A DNA stretch of 64,000 bases from CAVYOD01 sp963770045. Lineage in GTDB: Bacteria > Acidobacteriota > Aminicenantia > Aminicenantales > CAVYOD01. The stretch covers positions 1-64,000 of the forward strand of contig CAVYOD010000018.1 in the NCBI GenBank assembly GCA_963770045.1. The letters run 5' to 3'. The notes below the pieces were generated by a model. The model was not told where the DNA came from. It was given only the letters and a program-made list of their open reading frames with translations, and did no database searches. Position 1 is the stretch's first letter; each line of letters opens with the position of its first letter. A program made the position numbers and the translations under genes. Below are positions 17,829-28,069 of the stretch, piece by piece.

Positions 17829-18764
17829 ATGAACTTAGTCCAAGAGGTGCTCAAGGGGAATCCCCGCGCGATGGCCCGTGCCATCTCTCTGGTCGAAAAC
17901 GATGACCGGGGTGCCCAAGACCTTTTGAAGGAGATTTTCCCTCACCGCAAAGAGGCCGTGATTCTCGGCATCACCGGGGCTCCGGGAACCGGAAAGAGCA
18001 CTCTCGTCGACCAACTCGTCTGCACCCTGAGAAAGGCCGGTGAAACGATCGGGATCGTGGCCGTTGATCCCTCCTCTCCCTTCAGCGGCGGAGCCATCCT
18101 GGGCGACCGGATCCGGATGATGCGGCACAGCTGCGACTCGGAGGTTTTCATCCGCAGCATGGCCACGCGGGGCCACCTCGGCGGACTGGCCAAGGCGACC
18201 GGAGAGGCGCTGGCGATTTTTGAAGCCGCGGGCAAGAGTTATGTGCTGGTCGAAACCGTGGGTGTCGGACAGGACGAAATCGAAGTCGTCAAGCTGGCCG
18301 ACATCATCCTGGTGGTTCTCACTCCCGGAGCCGGGGATGACATCCAGGTTTTTAAAGCCGGGATCATGGAGATCGGCGATATTTTCGTCCTGAACAAAGC
18401 CGACATGAGCGGGGCGGAGAAAATGGAAAAGCAACTCAGGGCCATGCTCGAGCTCGGCTTCAAGGGCCAGGAAATGCCGCCGGTCGTGAAGACCGTGGCC
18501 ACAAAAGGAAAGGGATTGGATGTGCTCGCGGCCGAAATTCAAAACCTGAGAGTGCACAGAAAACCGGAATTCCTGGCAACGAGAAGGAAGAAACTAATCT
18601 CTTGGATGCTCCAGGACATCCTTCGGGAAAAAGTCTACCGCGCGATTAGCCAAAACATCCGGAATCAGGAGCTGGACGCCTACGTCGAGCGGATCTTCGC
18701 CAAGGAACTTGATCCCTATACGGCCGCAGACGAGATCATCGCCAAGGTCAGGGATAAATTTTAA
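17829..18764 (+). CDS. meaB: Methylmalonyl-CoA mutase-associated GTPase MeaB
   Basis: This G3E GTPase chaperone protects and loads B12-dependent acyl-CoA mutases. The 311-residue protein shows the P-loop GITGAPGTGKSTLVD, the base-binding region VAVDPSSPFSGGAILGDRIRM, the switch FIRSMATRGHLGGLA, a Walker B-like VLVETVGVGQDE, and the specificity motif VLNKADM. C-terminal dimer residues are present and the frame is intact. No mutase gene is in the window; the partner is likely encoded elsewhere. With the adjacent acyl-CoA dehydrogenase it fits propionate or branched-chain amino-acid breakdown. Confidence 0.93.
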   Translation: MNLVQEVLKGNPRAMARAISLVENDDRGAQDLLKEIFPHRKEAVILGITGAPGTGKSTLVDQLVCTLRKAGETIGIVAVDPSSPFSGGAILGDRIRMMRHSCDSEVFIRSMATRGHLGGLAKATGEALAIFEAAGKSYVLVETVGVGQDEIEVVKLADIILVVLTPGAGDDIQVFKAGIMEIGDIFVLNKADMSGAEKMEKQLRAMLELGFKGQEMPPVVKTVATKGKGLDVLAAEIQNLRVHRKPEFLATRRKKLISWMLQDILREKVYRAISQNIRNQELDAYVERIFAKELDPYTAADEIIAKVRDKF

Positions 18765-18836
18765 AACACAGGGATGAGTGAGCCGTCGGCCCCGAGCGGG
18801 AAAAACAACCAGAGGCCGTCAGGGTTGAAGGGATTT

Positions 18837-20430
18837 CTAGAACAGATTGTTATACTTTGACCAGAGGTCATTGTTCAGTTTCCGAAAGGCCTCGACGGCC
18901 TGATTTGCAGTTTTAAGGCAATAATCGGTTAGGAATCTTCCGGCTTTGGAAGGGTCCTCTTTTAAGAGCAGAAGCGCCTGCTCTTCCGTCTTTGCCTGAT
19001 CGCCGAACGCCCTGTCTTCGATCTCCCTCCAGACCTTTTCGATGTCTCTGGTCATTTCCTGCCAGCGGAAGAGAGCCAGTTTGCTCACCTGCCGGAAGGC
19101 CCACCAGGCGCAGTCCGCTCTGAAGCCCCACCTGCCGTCGACAGAATATGAATCTGGCATCTTCGAGATCCCGCAATAGAAGGGCGTGTGTGGAGTCGTC
19201 CCGGGATTGTCGTAGCCGAGCCAGACGACGCCACCGATCGCATCCGGGAGCCAGGCACGGGACTGGGTGATCTGAAGATAAGTGGCGGCCGCGCAGCTGA
19301 TCGTCCGCTCGCGCTTGATATGGAAGAGTTCCCTCAAGTCGCCGTTCATAAACGGCGACGCCACAGGGCTTTTTAGCGGTCTCCCCTTTTTTGTTGACCA
19401 CGGTCAGGTCCTTGGTCATGTCAAACTCGGTCCCTTCGTAGACGTCGCGGAAGATCGCCAGCAAATCGCGAACGGTCACTTTTTTTTCAGGCTTCACCGA
19501 CAGCGGATAGTTTTCGGATTGGGGGTCGAGCTTGAGAGAAGGAGCGAGAAGGCTCAAGACCCGCCATTCCCGGCGCCGACAATAAAGGCTCGTCCGGCTC
19601 TCCGGGTTGTAGGCATAACAAAACTCGAAAGGCTCTCCCTTTCCGGGCTTCCACCAACCCCTCTCCCGAGCCAGGCTCAGGACATTTTCGGACGCCAGAA
19701 AATGATCCTTGTCCTCAAGCTCGATTTGCCTGATCCGGCCCGCGTTGGCCGACATTCCTATCTCATCATCCGGGATTCGGACGGCGGCCCAAACCGCGCC
19801 TTTCTTCCCTTTACCGGGCCCGAAAATCTCGAAGTGCCAGACCTCTTTGGGATCGGCGAAGGTGAAGCACTCACCGTAGTCGTTGTAGCCGAAGCTCTTG
19901 GTCAGCTCATCGATGGTCTGGATAGCCTGCCTGGCCGTTTGGGCCCTCTCGAGCGCCAGGCGGTAGAGTTCGGGTGCGTCCAAGATGCCCTCATCGCTTT
20001 TGAGCTCAATCCTTCCGCCAATCGTCGTCTCGCCGATGGCCAGCTGGTGTTCGTTCATGATCGGATAAGCGGCGTTGAGATAGGCGAAGGTCTCCGGGAC
20101 CTGGGGGATTTCTCCGGCGTCCAGCCGGTCGGGGTCGTTCGGACCTTTCGTTCGCTTCGGCTCAAAATAGACTTTGCACATCTCGCCGGGCTTGTGTTTG
20201 AGGTGAGGGACGATCGTCATCCAGGTGCGGTCGGTGCCGCTGTCGCAGGAGTGGGAGGTCATGGTCGAGCCGTCGGCCGAAGCCAGCCTCCCGACCAGGA
20301 TGCTCGTGCAGGAATCAAATTGGGAGGTTGTCGGAGCTGGAGCCGACGGCCTCACACCGGTCATCAGCAAGCCCGCCGCTAGGACATACAGCACTCCGAT
20401 GAGGATTCGTTTTTTAAGCAGGGTTTTCAT
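18837..20430 (-). CDS. Family C69 dipeptidase, exported, one frameshift
   Basis: An Ntn-hydrolase peptidase. ATG 20430 opens a signal peptide (RILIGVLYVLAAGLLMTG). The mature end is marked by FDSCTSILVGRLASADGS, in which Cys41 is the expected N-terminal nucleophile after processing, followed by TMTSHSCDSG. Later blocks include AIGETTIGGR, YGECFTFADPKEVWHFE and, after a shift in the T5 run at 19369-19373, SPVASPFMNGDLRELF, CAAATYLQITQSRAWLP and VVWLGYDNPGTTPHTPFY. About 530 residues when joined, matching secreted C69 members of peptide-fermenting bacteria. It probably cleaves dipeptides in the periplasm. Confidence 0.88.
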
Positions 20431-20602
20431 GAATGAGCTCCCGTCTCGGCCATCTAAAAAAAAACTTATAGCACACGCAATGAACAGGGTCAAATTCGGG
20501 GAACCCCCCTTCTCTTTCTTTGCCCCGGCATTTGTTATAAAATTGAAAAATCATTTCAAAGCCGGGGGAGGCGCGGGAAAGCCGGCCCCGAGGAGGCAGG
20601 TC

Positions 20603-21571
20603 ATGAAACTGGAGCGACTTTACGAGCGGGCGGTCGAAGTCGGGATCGCCAACGACCTCAGGGAAAAAGACGAGATCCGCAAGATCCTGGGCGAAGAAAA
20701 AGAAAAATACGACAAACTCGGCGAAGACGAGAAGGAGAGCTTCGACCGTGACCGGTTGCTCAACCCGTTCTCCGATACCAGGATCCTCTTCGGAGAAGGG
20801 AAGACGGAGGTGAGAAAAGCGCTCGTCGGCATTGACATGGAAGTCGGCGAGGTTCTTCTGGCCCATCTTCTCAACCGGGACCGGGCAGCCAAAATCGACC
20901 TCGTCATCGCCCATCACCCGGAAGGGATGGCTTTGGCCCAACTCTATGACGTCATGAAATTGCAGGCCGACCTCCTGGCCGGGTACGGGGTTTCGATCAG
21001 CGTCGCCGAGCAGCTGATGGAAAAAAGGATCAACGAGATCGAGCGCAGGCTCTTGCCCGTCAATCACAACCGGACCGTTGACGCGGCCAGAATTCTGGGC
21101 CTGCCGCTGATGTGCATCCACACTCCGGCCGATAACTGTGTCACCAGTTTTCTCAAAAAAAAATTTGAGGAAAAGAAGCCTTCGCGACTCAAAGATGTGA
21201 TCAAGATCTTGATGGCCCTCCCCGAATACAAGAGATCGGCCAAGCTGCAGGCCGCCCCGAAGATCGTGAACGGTGAAGATTACAACAAATGCGGCAAGGT
21301 CTACGTCGACATGACCGGTGGCACCGAGGGCTCCAAAAACGTCCTCGACAGGTTGGTTTCGACCGGGGTTAGCACGATCGTGGGCATGCACTTTAGCGAG
21401 GATCTCCTCGAAAGCGCGAAAAAGTCAAACCTGAACATGGTCGTTGCCGGGCACATCTCGAGCGACGTCCTCGGCCTCAACCTTCTCTTTGACCAAGTCG
21501 AAAAAGAAGAGAGAATCGAATTCGTCGGTGTCTCGGGTTTCGAAAGAATCAGAAGAGGACCGGAAGCCTGA
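20603..21571 (+). CDS. NIF3-like protein
   Basis: 322 residues from ATG 20603 behind AGGAGG. The NIF3/DUF34 fold is suggested by DLVIAHHPEGMALAQLYDV, with the paired histidines that bind metals in the family, by MCIHTPADNCVTSFL and by the C-terminal NMVVAGHISSDVLGLNLL. The family's activity is unsettled (metal-binding, possibly a hydrolase). An acidic and lysine-rich N-terminal segment (residues 15-60) is unlike short NIF3 proteins and may be coiled. It runs divergently from the C69 peptidase; the 172-bp gap has no clear regulatory motif. Confidence 0.72.
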   Translation: MKLERLYERAVEVGIANDLREKDEIRKILGEEKEKYDKLGEDEKESFDRDRLLNPFSDTRILFGEGKTEVRKALVGIDMEVGEVLLAHLLNRDRAAKIDLVIAHHPEGMALAQLYDVMKLQADLLAGYGVSISVAEQLMEKRINEIERRLLPVNHNRTVDAARILGLPLMCIHTPADNCVTSFLKKKFEEKKPSRLKDVIKILMALPEYKRSAKLQAAPKIVNGEDYNKCGKVYVDMTGGTEGSKNVLDRLVSTGVSTIVGMHFSEDLLESAKKSNLNMVVAGHISSDVLGLNLLFDQVEKEERIEFVGVSGFERIRRGPEA

Positions 21572-21605
21572 TCACGGCTCCCGGCGCCGATCTCAAATTT
21601 TCTGC

Positions 21606-22112
21606 TCAGTCATCATCCAGTGAGCTCAGAGCCCTCATTTCCCGGGCGAAAGCCCCTGCCTCCGCCAGGTCGCTTTCGTCGGGGTGGGTGCTGGCGGAGG
21701 CCGCCATTTCCGTCCAGGCCGAGTGCTCCGGGGATTTGCTGAGTGAAGCGATGAGCTCAAGGGAGACTTTGCCCCGGCAGGAAAACGCCCCCAGGATTTT
21801 GGCCCTGGAGGCGAGGATCATCGCGTGCTCGATGGCCTGCCGGGAGAGCCGTCCGCCTCTGAGTGAGGCATGAGTGCAGAAGAGGGCGATCTGTTTGCCG
21901 GCCGGTATTTTCTTCAGAAATTCGCCGACTCGATAGGGGACGCTGTGCGAGATAACGGGAAATCCGGTGAAGACGAGGTCATAAGGTTCGAGGCTCTTGA
22001 CTTCAGCGATGGGTTCGATTTCCTTTTCTCCCTCCAGCGCCGCATAGATGGCCTCGGCGACCTTCTTGGTGTTCCCCGTTTGGCTGAAATAGGTAACCAG
22101 GAATCTTGGCAT
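21606..22112 (-). CDS. Flavodoxin-family protein
   Basis: 168 residues. The FMN phosphate loop FLVTYFSQTGNTKKVAEAI is at the extreme N-terminus, DLVFTGFPVISHSVP forms the second flavin loop, and FCTHASLRGG the third. These define a short-chain flavodoxin-like redox carrier or quinone/NAD(P)H-dependent reductase. It lies 96 bp downstream of the NtrY-like kinase in the same direction, with no obvious functional link. Confidence 0.85.
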   Translation of the reverse strand: MPRFLVTYFSQTGNTKKVAEAIYAALEGEKEIEPIAEVKSLEPYDLVFTGFPVISHSVPYRVGEFLKKIPAGKQIALFCTHASLRGGRLSRQAIEHAMILASRAKILGAFSCRGKVSLELIASLSKSPEHSAWTEMAASASTHPDESDLAEAGAFAREMRALSSLDDD

Positions 22113-22207
22113 CTCTTGTCCCTTTCTTTAATTTTTCCACAAAACGGAGCAAAATTCCATAGCTCGGGACCGTTAACCCCGAGCCTCGGCTATGAGTTCC
22201 GGGATTT

Positions 22208-25200
22208 TTACTTTTCAATTGGCAGTTCCAGGATGATTCTGGTCCCGTGATGAAGTTGACTTGCCACCTGGATCGACCCGCCGTGTTCCTCGATAATCTT
22301 CTTAGCGATCGGCAGACCCAGTCCTGTCCCCGCTTCCTTGGTCGAGAAATAAGGCTGGAAGATTCTCTCCAGCATTTCTTTTCCCATGCCGACGCCCGTG
22401 TCGCTGATCTCGATGCGCAGGGTCCCATTCTTGCGGCCAACCTTGAACTCGATTTCGCCCTGGCCGCGAATGGCTTCGATCGCGTTGATGATGATGTTTT
22501 TGAGGGCGACTTTGATCTTGCTTTTATCCCCGCAAAAACCGAAGTCGCGTCCCTCATAGATCTCGCGTAAAGTGATCCTTTCGGAGAGCAGTTTTTTGTA
22601 CGGCGCCAGAGTCTCTTGAGCCGCATCCTTAAAATCAAATAACTCCCGCTGGAGAACGGTATCCCGGGACAGCTCCATGAATTCCGAGGCGATCCTCCTC
22701 AAGTTTTCAACCTCACTCGTGATGTAGGACACGGATTCTTGCAGAGCCTCCCCAAAATCCCCCTTCTTGTCCTCATAGACCCGCAGCAGGTGCTCAGCGG
22801 AGAGTTGGATGGGCGTCAGAGGATTCTTGATCTCGTGAGCGACTCTCCTGGCCATCTCCGCCCAGGCCACCTTTTTCCCCATTTCGGCCAGCTCCCGTTG
22901 ATGTTCCTTCAGACTCTGGATCATGGTGTTGAAGCCTTCGACCAGAGTCTTCATCTCGTCTTTGCGCCTGTACTCGATGCTCACCTCGAGATTCCCCAGG
23001 CTGACCTCCTTGGTCCCGGCCAGCAGCTTCCGAATGGGAGTCACGATCATCGCGCCGATGGCCCGGGCGAAAATGAGGACCAGGGCGATGAAGAAAGCCG
23101 ATATGAAAATCAAAAATTCGATCAGCTCCCTGGTGGCCCGGGCGGTTTCCTGTTGTTCAAAGGGGAACGGAAGAGAGATGAAAAAGACGGAGTCTCGGAA
23201 AACATAGGGCAGGGCCGTCGTCTGAAAGGAATAATCGCCGATTCTTTGTCTCTGGGTGTAGGAAGGACTGTTTTCGAAGCGGATCTTGTAATAGGTTTCG
23301 CCGTCGATCAACTCGGGCAGGAGTCCGGAATCAAAAAGCTCCCGGCGGCTCGAAGAGACCATCCGCCCCTCCCGGTAGAGGTTGACATCGTTGGCAATGG
23401 TCGAGCTGATCCAGAGGACCAGGTCTTCGGGGGGCGAGGTCGGTGTCGACTTCTCTTCCTGCTGGAAGGAAACGATGTCCTCCATGATGCTCCGGGCGAA
23501 AGCCGCGTGAAGGGTGGCTTCTTCTCTGTATTGCTGACTGAAGATACGGTCAAAAAAATTCTGGGTGAAAAAACTGAAGAGGACAAGGGGAACAAGGGCA
23601 ACAGCGACGAAGGAGGCATAGACTCGGATGGAGAAAGACCACAAAGGACTGCGGAGACTCCCCCTCCGCCGAGCCAGGTTTCCCAGAAATACGAGGAACA
23701 AGACCACGAAAAGGTACAGGGAAAAAAGCTTCAAGTACTCCACCGTCACGTTGATAAAACTCTTTCGGGGCGTATAGAACAGATAGATCCGGTCATTGAA
23801 CCTGAAATAGAGCGCGTTCAGGCCGGACTTTCTTTCTTTAAGGATCGACCAGACAGGCTCCTGTGCTTTGTTCAGTGTTTCGAGGAGATCCGGTGATAGA
23901 CCGGAGGAAATGTGGCCGGGATTGAAGCGGAGCTGTCCCTCGGAGTCAAAAATGGCGAACCCGAAGTCGATCTGGTTTAGGGAGGGGAGTGGGGAGCTTC
24001 TGAGAAGCTCAAAATAGGGATTGGCCGAATAAAGAAAGGGGAGCATGTCCTCATCCACGGAGAGGGAGAGAACCGTCCTTCCCAGGAAATTATCGCCGTC
24101 ATACCAGTCTTTGTGGCCGACCAGAAAATCTTTCTCTTTGCCCATCATGAAAAGACGGTGGCTGGAAATCGACCAATTGGGGCTCGGAGCGAGGTCCAGG
24201 TCCGGCGCCTCCAATTTGGGGACATTGAGGGAGAAAGAGGAAATGACGGCTCCTTCCGGTCCAAAGATTTCCAAGCTCGAATACCAGTTGAACTTGGCGG
24301 CCAGAGTTTTTTCCCAGACGCTGTGGGCCAAGTCTGATGGCCTGGAGCCCCGGAGAAGGGAGAGAATCGCGGATTTGTTTTTTTCGATGTCGGGGAAGGA
24401 CTGCCGCAGCAGGAAATCGGCCCAACGGGGTTGGGTGACGACCATATCTCTCAGAGAACGCTCGAGCAGGGCGCGGGTGGCCGACGAGGTGTAATAGCTT
24501 AGAGTCGCATAGATAAAGAACGTTCCGGCGGCAAAGGCTAAGAAAAGTGTTTCAGTTTTGCGAAAAAGGCCGGGCCGAAAGGAGACAAAGAGGATGGCGG
24601 CAACCAGGCCTATTTGCAGGAGTGAAAACAGAACAGACTGAGAGGTCCTCCAAGTGTAGAGGGCAGCTGCCGCGGCGCAGCCAAAGAGCGCCAGAGCGAG
24701 AAGGGGACGCCCCGAGAAAGCGACGAGGAACCTCAGGCAGTAATAGACGGTCAGAAACAAACTCATTGACAGAAAAAGAACGCTGAGATGAAGAAGGAAA
24801 GCGGGTGGGCTGAAAGAAAAACTGAAGAGATTGAGGTTTGAATTGAAAACCAGACGGCGAAGGATGTTTTGGAAGCCGGAGACAAAGAAAAAAGCGAGGA
24901 CAAGGAGACCGACCTGCATCCCCAGCCGGGGCGCCCAAGCCAGCCTCCGCAGCGGCTTCTGGAATGCCTTTTGGGCATAGATCCCCACAATGACCAAGAC
25001 CAAGAACAGGATCAGAGAGGTGAGGAAAATATCGGCCGGAGACTTGGTCAGCTGACCCAATGAAAAAAAGCTGGCCAGAGTTGGGGAAAAGACGGCCAGG
25101 AGACGAACCTTCTCCAGCTGGCCGAGGGGGAAAAAGAGGAGTCTAAACCCGATGAGAGCCAGGATCAAAACGACTCCCTGAGCCTTTTTTTTGTTCTTAA

Positions 25201-26074
25201 GAAAGTCCGGTGAAGAAATCAGATAAACAAAAAGAAGCACGAATGAGAAGGCCAGCCCGAGATAGAAGACAAGGAGCAGCTTTTCTCTGAGCCCGGCCAC
25301 CCGGGCCTCCCTGGAGAGGGAGCTGATTTTGACCGTGGCGACGATCTCTTTTCTCTCGTTGCGCAGGGGGAAAAAGAGCGTTTGGATTTCGCCCTTGGCG
25401 CGCGGCTGGCCGATGAACTCATCCTGGTGGCGGGAAAATATCTTTTCGTAACCGGAGAGGTCCTCGCGGAAGTCCCAGTAGTCGATATCCCAGTTTTTCT
25501 GAAGCCTCTCCGGAAGGAAATGATATTCCCGGAGGGAAGGCGCCTTGAACTGGGGGAGAAAGGCCAAGAGGCGATAGAAAACCAGGCGTCTGTTTTTGTC
25601 CAGCGGCGCAGAAGAAACGAGATAAACCGAGGTCTTGGCCTGGATGAGGACTGAGTTCTCGGAGTTCAGAAGGACAGAGACAGCGGCGGCGTCGGGCAGC
25701 TGGGTGCGGAGGTCGATCACGTTCCCGAGCCAAAGACCGAGGTCTCCGGTCTCATCGTAATAGGCGGCTCCCTCGACCGCGGGCCTAAGATTGAATTTTT
25801 TGAGCGAGGCGAAGATCTCCTGGGGGGTATTGGGGAAAAGCGACGACCGGGCCTGCCCGCGCAGCCTGGCCATCGAGGACAAGACCTGGTCAAATTCCGC
25901 CCTGATGGCCGCGGCCTGGCCCCTGAGCGGCGCTAAGTTTTTTTGTTCGTCATCGCTGACGAGCCAGCGGGGAACAAAAAACGAGAGCGCGAGGGACAGG
26001 GTGGACAGCAGCAGGCACACATGAAAGATATAAAATAGCCCACGCCTTTTGGATGACAATCGGGGCAGGATCAA
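22208..26074 (-). CDS. Giant NtrY-type membrane sensor histidine kinase
   Basis: A 1288-residue two-component sensor with an intact frame. After an N-terminal membrane helix (residues 13-33) there is a roughly 200-residue extracytoplasmic region. About ten further hydrophobic segments follow (residues 260-560), then a second large extracytoplasmic domain, a helix near 1000 and a HAMP linker (VTPIRKLLAGTKEVSLGNLEV). The H-box RRVAHEIKNPLTPIQ, with phospho-acceptor His about 1080, is the NtrY signature. N and G boxes are NIIINAIEAI and DTGVGMG plus GTGLGLPIAKK. Most NtrY kinases have 700-800 residues, so this is far larger. No response regulator adjoins it. Its ATG overlaps the stop of the gene upstream by 4 bp. 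Confidence 0.92.
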   Translation of the reverse strand: MILPRLSSKRRGLFYIFHVCLLLSTLSLALSFFVPRWLVSDDEQKNLAPLRGQAAAIRAEFDQVLSSMARLRGQARSSLFPNTPQEIFASLKKFNLRPAVEGAAYYDETGDLGLWLGNVIDLRTQLPDAAAVSVLLNSENSVLIQAKTSVYLVSSAPLDKNRRLVFYRLLAFLPQFKAPSLREYHFLPERLQKNWDIDYWDFREDLSGYEKIFSRHQDEFIGQPRAKGEIQTLFFPLRNERKEIVATVKISSLSREARVAGLREKLLLVFYLGLAFSFVLLFVYLISSPDFLKNKKKAQGVVLILALIGFRLLFFPLGQLEKVRLLAVFSPTLASFFSLGQLTKSPADIFLTSLILFLVLVIVGIYAQKAFQKPLRRLAWAPRLGMQVGLLVLAFFFVSGFQNILRRLVFNSNLNLFSFSFSPPAFLLHLSVLFLSMSLFLTVYYCLRFLVAFSGRPLLALALFGCAAAAALYTWRTSQSVLFSLLQIGLVAAILFVSFRPGLFRKTETLFLAFAAGTFFIYATLSYYTSSATRALLERSLRDMVVTQPRWADFLLRQSFPDIEKNKSAILSLLRGSRPSDLAHSVWEKTLAAKFNWYSSLEIFGPEGAVISSFSLNVPKLEAPDLDLAPSPNWSISSHRLFMMGKEKDFLVGHKDWYDGDNFLGRTVLSLSVDEDMLPFLYSANPYFELLRSSPLPSLNQIDFGFAIFDSEGQLRFNPGHISSGLSPDLLETLNKAQEPVWSILKERKSGLNALYFRFNDRIYLFYTPRKSFINVTVEYLKLFSLYLFVVLFLVFLGNLARRRGSLRSPLWSFSIRVYASFVAVALVPLVLFSFFTQNFFDRIFSQQYREEATLHAAFARSIMEDIVSFQQEEKSTPTSPPEDLVLWISSTIANDVNLYREGRMVSSSRRELFDSGLLPELIDGETYYKIRFENSPSYTQRQRIGDYSFQTTALPYVFRDSVFFISLPFPFEQQETARATRELIEFLIFISAFFIALVLIFARAIGAMIVTPIRKLLAGTKEVSLGNLEVSIEYRRKDEMKTLVEGFNTMIQSLKEHQRELAEMGKKVAWAEMARRVAHEIKNPLTPIQLSAEHLLRVYEDKKGDFGEALQESVSYITSEVENLRRIASEFMELSRDTVLQRELFDFKDAAQETLAPYKKLLSERITLREIYEGRDFGFCGDKSKIKVALKNIIINAIEAIRGQGEIEFKVGRKNGTLRIEISDTGVGMGKEMLERIFQPYFSTKEAGTGLGLPIAKKIIEEHGGSIQVASQLHHGTRIILELPIEK

Positions 26075-26544
26075 GGTTCCCCCACCTTAATCTCAGCGGC
26101 CTTGATTTCGGCGATGATCCATCGAGTTTTCCGGATCCGAAGTGACGACTGCTCCGCTCCGGTGGGCCGGAGATCCGCCCTCGCCAAGTAGAAAAAAAGC
26201 TCCAGGACATGCTGGTCCGAGGTTTTGTTATTCTTGAACGACCAGCGGGCCTTCAGGATGACTCCTCCCTCTTCAATAAAATAGGGGGATTCTCCTTCCG
26301 GGTAGAACTCGAAGGTCGTATAGGCAGAGAATATTTGCTGAAACAAAAAAAAGGCCTGCTGGGCCGAGATCTGGTCGGAAAAAGAAATGGGGTTGGGAAG
26401 AGAAATGCTGATGCGGGAATCAGCAGGCAGAAGCTCATAGAGGATCCGGGGATTATTTTGAAGAAAAGATTTCTCGATCGTCTTGGTGGGAATCGCGAGG
26501 AAAGGGAGGATCAGAGACAGAAGAAAGATTCCGAACTGGGCCAC
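26071..26544 (-). CDS. Small exported protein of unknown function
   Basis: 157 residues. The N-terminus FGIFLLSLILPFLAIP is a signal peptide or anchor. The rest (SFLQNNPRILYELLPADSR, AFFLFQQIFSAYTTFEF, KARWSFKNNKTSDQHVLELFFYL, RIRKTRWIIAEI) looks like a compact alpha/beta lipocalin- or NTF2-like domain, as in short proteins annotated DUF4783. The 4-bp overlap with the kinase suggests a periplasmic accessory of that sensor. Function unknown. Confidence 0.6.
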   Translation of the reverse strand: MAQFGIFLLSLILPFLAIPTKTIEKSFLQNNPRILYELLPADSRISISLPNPISFSDQISAQQAFFLFQQIFSAYTTFEFYPEGESPYFIEEGGVILKARWSFKNNKTSDQHVLELFFYLARADLRPTGAEQSSLRIRKTRWIIAEIKAAEIKVGEP

Positions 26545-26621
26545 TCTTCGAATCTTAACACAGGTATTTTGAAAGAGGCAAGGCGGCTTCCTCTAGACCG
26601 GCCTCTCTGAATGGGTATTCT

Positions 26622-26867
26622 TTATTTAGCTTCAGGTTTTGGCTGATCTGTTGTCTGTTCCGTCTCGGCCTCGAGCTGTTTTGTCCGGGCGGCGTCTTTG
26701 ATGCTGCTGATCCCCGCGACGAGAGCAATAAGACCGCCGAAGAAAAGAAGGATCGGGATGCAGCCGAAGATGAGTTGATAGAACTCTCTCCACCAGAAAG
26801 CCGCCACCAGGACGACACCGAGGATCATGGCCAGCAATCCGCCAAAGAGGGCTAAATATTTGCCCAT
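26622..26867 (-). CDS. Small two-helix membrane protein
   Basis: 81 residues from ATG 26867 behind AGGGAGGAAAA on the minus strand. Two transmembrane helices (LALFGGLLAMILGVVLVAAFWW and the segment from residue 34, LIFGCIPILLFFGGLIALVAG) are followed by a charged tail. No family recognised. It is separated by 77 bp from the gene downstream. Confidence 0.6.
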   Translation of the reverse strand: MGKYLALFGGLLAMILGVVLVAAFWWREFYQLIFGCIPILLFFGGLIALVAGISSIKDAARTKQLEAETEQTTDQPKPEAK

Positions 26868-26995
26868 GCTTTTCCTCCCTTTAGAACATCCATCTGGGAT
26901 TTTTATTCGTGCCGGATTATAACAAAAGTGACTAGACCTTGCAAGCGCAATGGAATAGAATAAGCCCAATTCAGAAAAAGGAGGTTTCAGATCCG

Positions 26996-28069
26996 ATGAA
27001 TTTAAGGAAAATCTGCGGCCGAGCCGCTCTCAGCCTGTTCGGATTTTGGTTCCTGACGGGCGCCCCAACCTCGTCCGGACAAGTCAAATCCTTTGTCCTG
27101 GGGAGATTCGAAGTCGCGCCGGGAGGCTCCTGGGCGGGTTACCTCCCCGTCCCCGAGAAGGACGGGATCGGGACATCGATCCCTGTCATTATCTTCCACG
27201 GCGCTCAGAAAGGAAAAGTCCTGGCCCTCGTCGCCGGGGTTCATGGCTGCGAATATCCCCCGATGCTTGCCCTGTATCGATTAAAAAAAACCATCGATCC
27301 CAAGCGGCTCTCCGGGACCCTCCTGATCATTCCCATCGCCCACCTTCCTTCTTTTCAGAGGAGAACCATTTATTACGACCCCTCGGATTGGAAGAATCTC
27401 AACCGCGTTTTTCCGGGTGACCCTCAGGGGACACTCAGCCAGCGAATCGCCTCTGTCCTGACCGAAAACGTGGTCAAGAAATGCGACGTCCTGATCGATC
27501 TCCACTGCGGCGACGCCAATGAGGCCCTCATCCCCTATACCTACTGGATGGTCAGCGGCAACCCAAAACTCGATGAGGAGACCAAGCAGCTGGCCCTGGC
27601 CTTCGGACTCAAAAACATCATCATTGATGAATTCAAGCCCAAGGATCTGGCGGACTCCAGGTATCTCGGAAACACCGCCATCGTGCTGGGGAAGGCCGCG
27701 ATCACCACGGAGCGCGGCTTTCTGGGACGAACGGACGAGGAGATGATCGAAGAGAACCTCAACGGCGTTCTCAACGTGATGAAGCTCTACAAAATGATCG
27801 AGGGTTCGCCGCAGACCGTTTCCAACCCTGTCTGGGTGGACAAGTATGAGGTCGTCTTTTCCAAGCACGACGGCCTGTTCTATCCCGACCTGAAAATGGG
27901 AGATGCGGTGGCCCAGGGGCAGAAGGTCGGTTCGGTGACTGATTACCTGGGCAATGTCTTGGAAGAAGTGAAAGCGCCTTTCAATGGCGTGCTCTTGTAC
28001 ATCATCGCCACTCCTCCGGCCAACAAGGGAGAGCCCCTCTTCGAAGTGGGGAGAATCCAGCAGAAATGA
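26996..28069 (+). CDS. Exported aspartoacylase/succinylglutamate desuccinylase-like M14 enzyme
   Basis: A zinc-dependent deacylase or carboxypeptidase-like enzyme. ATG 26996 follows AAAAAGGAGG and opens a signal peptide (residues 1-28). The zinc site is VAGVHGCEYPP (His and Glu) and VLIDLHCGDANEALIPY (His). A C-terminal beta domain (GLFYPDLKMGDAVAQGQKVG) is the AstE/AspA type. 357 residues, intact. Its stop overlaps the next ATG by 4 bp. Possible substrates are N-acyl amino acids or peptides in the periplasm. Confidence 0.85.
   Translation: MNLRKICGRAALSLFGFWFLTGAPTSSGQVKSFVLGRFEVAPGGSWAGYLPVPEKDGIGTSIPVIIFHGAQKGKVLALVAGVHGCEYPPMLALYRLKKTIDPKRLSGTLLIIPIAHLPSFQRRTIYYDPSDWKNLNRVFPGDPQGTLSQRIASVLTENVVKKCDVLIDLHCGDANEALIPYTYWMVSGNPKLDEETKQLALAFGLKNIIIDEFKPKDLADSRYLGNTAIVLGKAAITTERGFLGRTDEEMIEENLNGVLNVMKLYKMIEGSPQTVSNPVWVDKYEVVFSKHDGLFYPDLKMGDAVAQGQKVGSVTDYLGNVLEEVKAPFNGVLLYIIATPPANKGEPLFEVGRIQQK

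Noticed and set aside
22739..23896. 385-codon plus-strand frame opposite the giant kinase
   Set aside because: Hydrophilic antisense shadow without a ribosome site; the kinase frame is intact.
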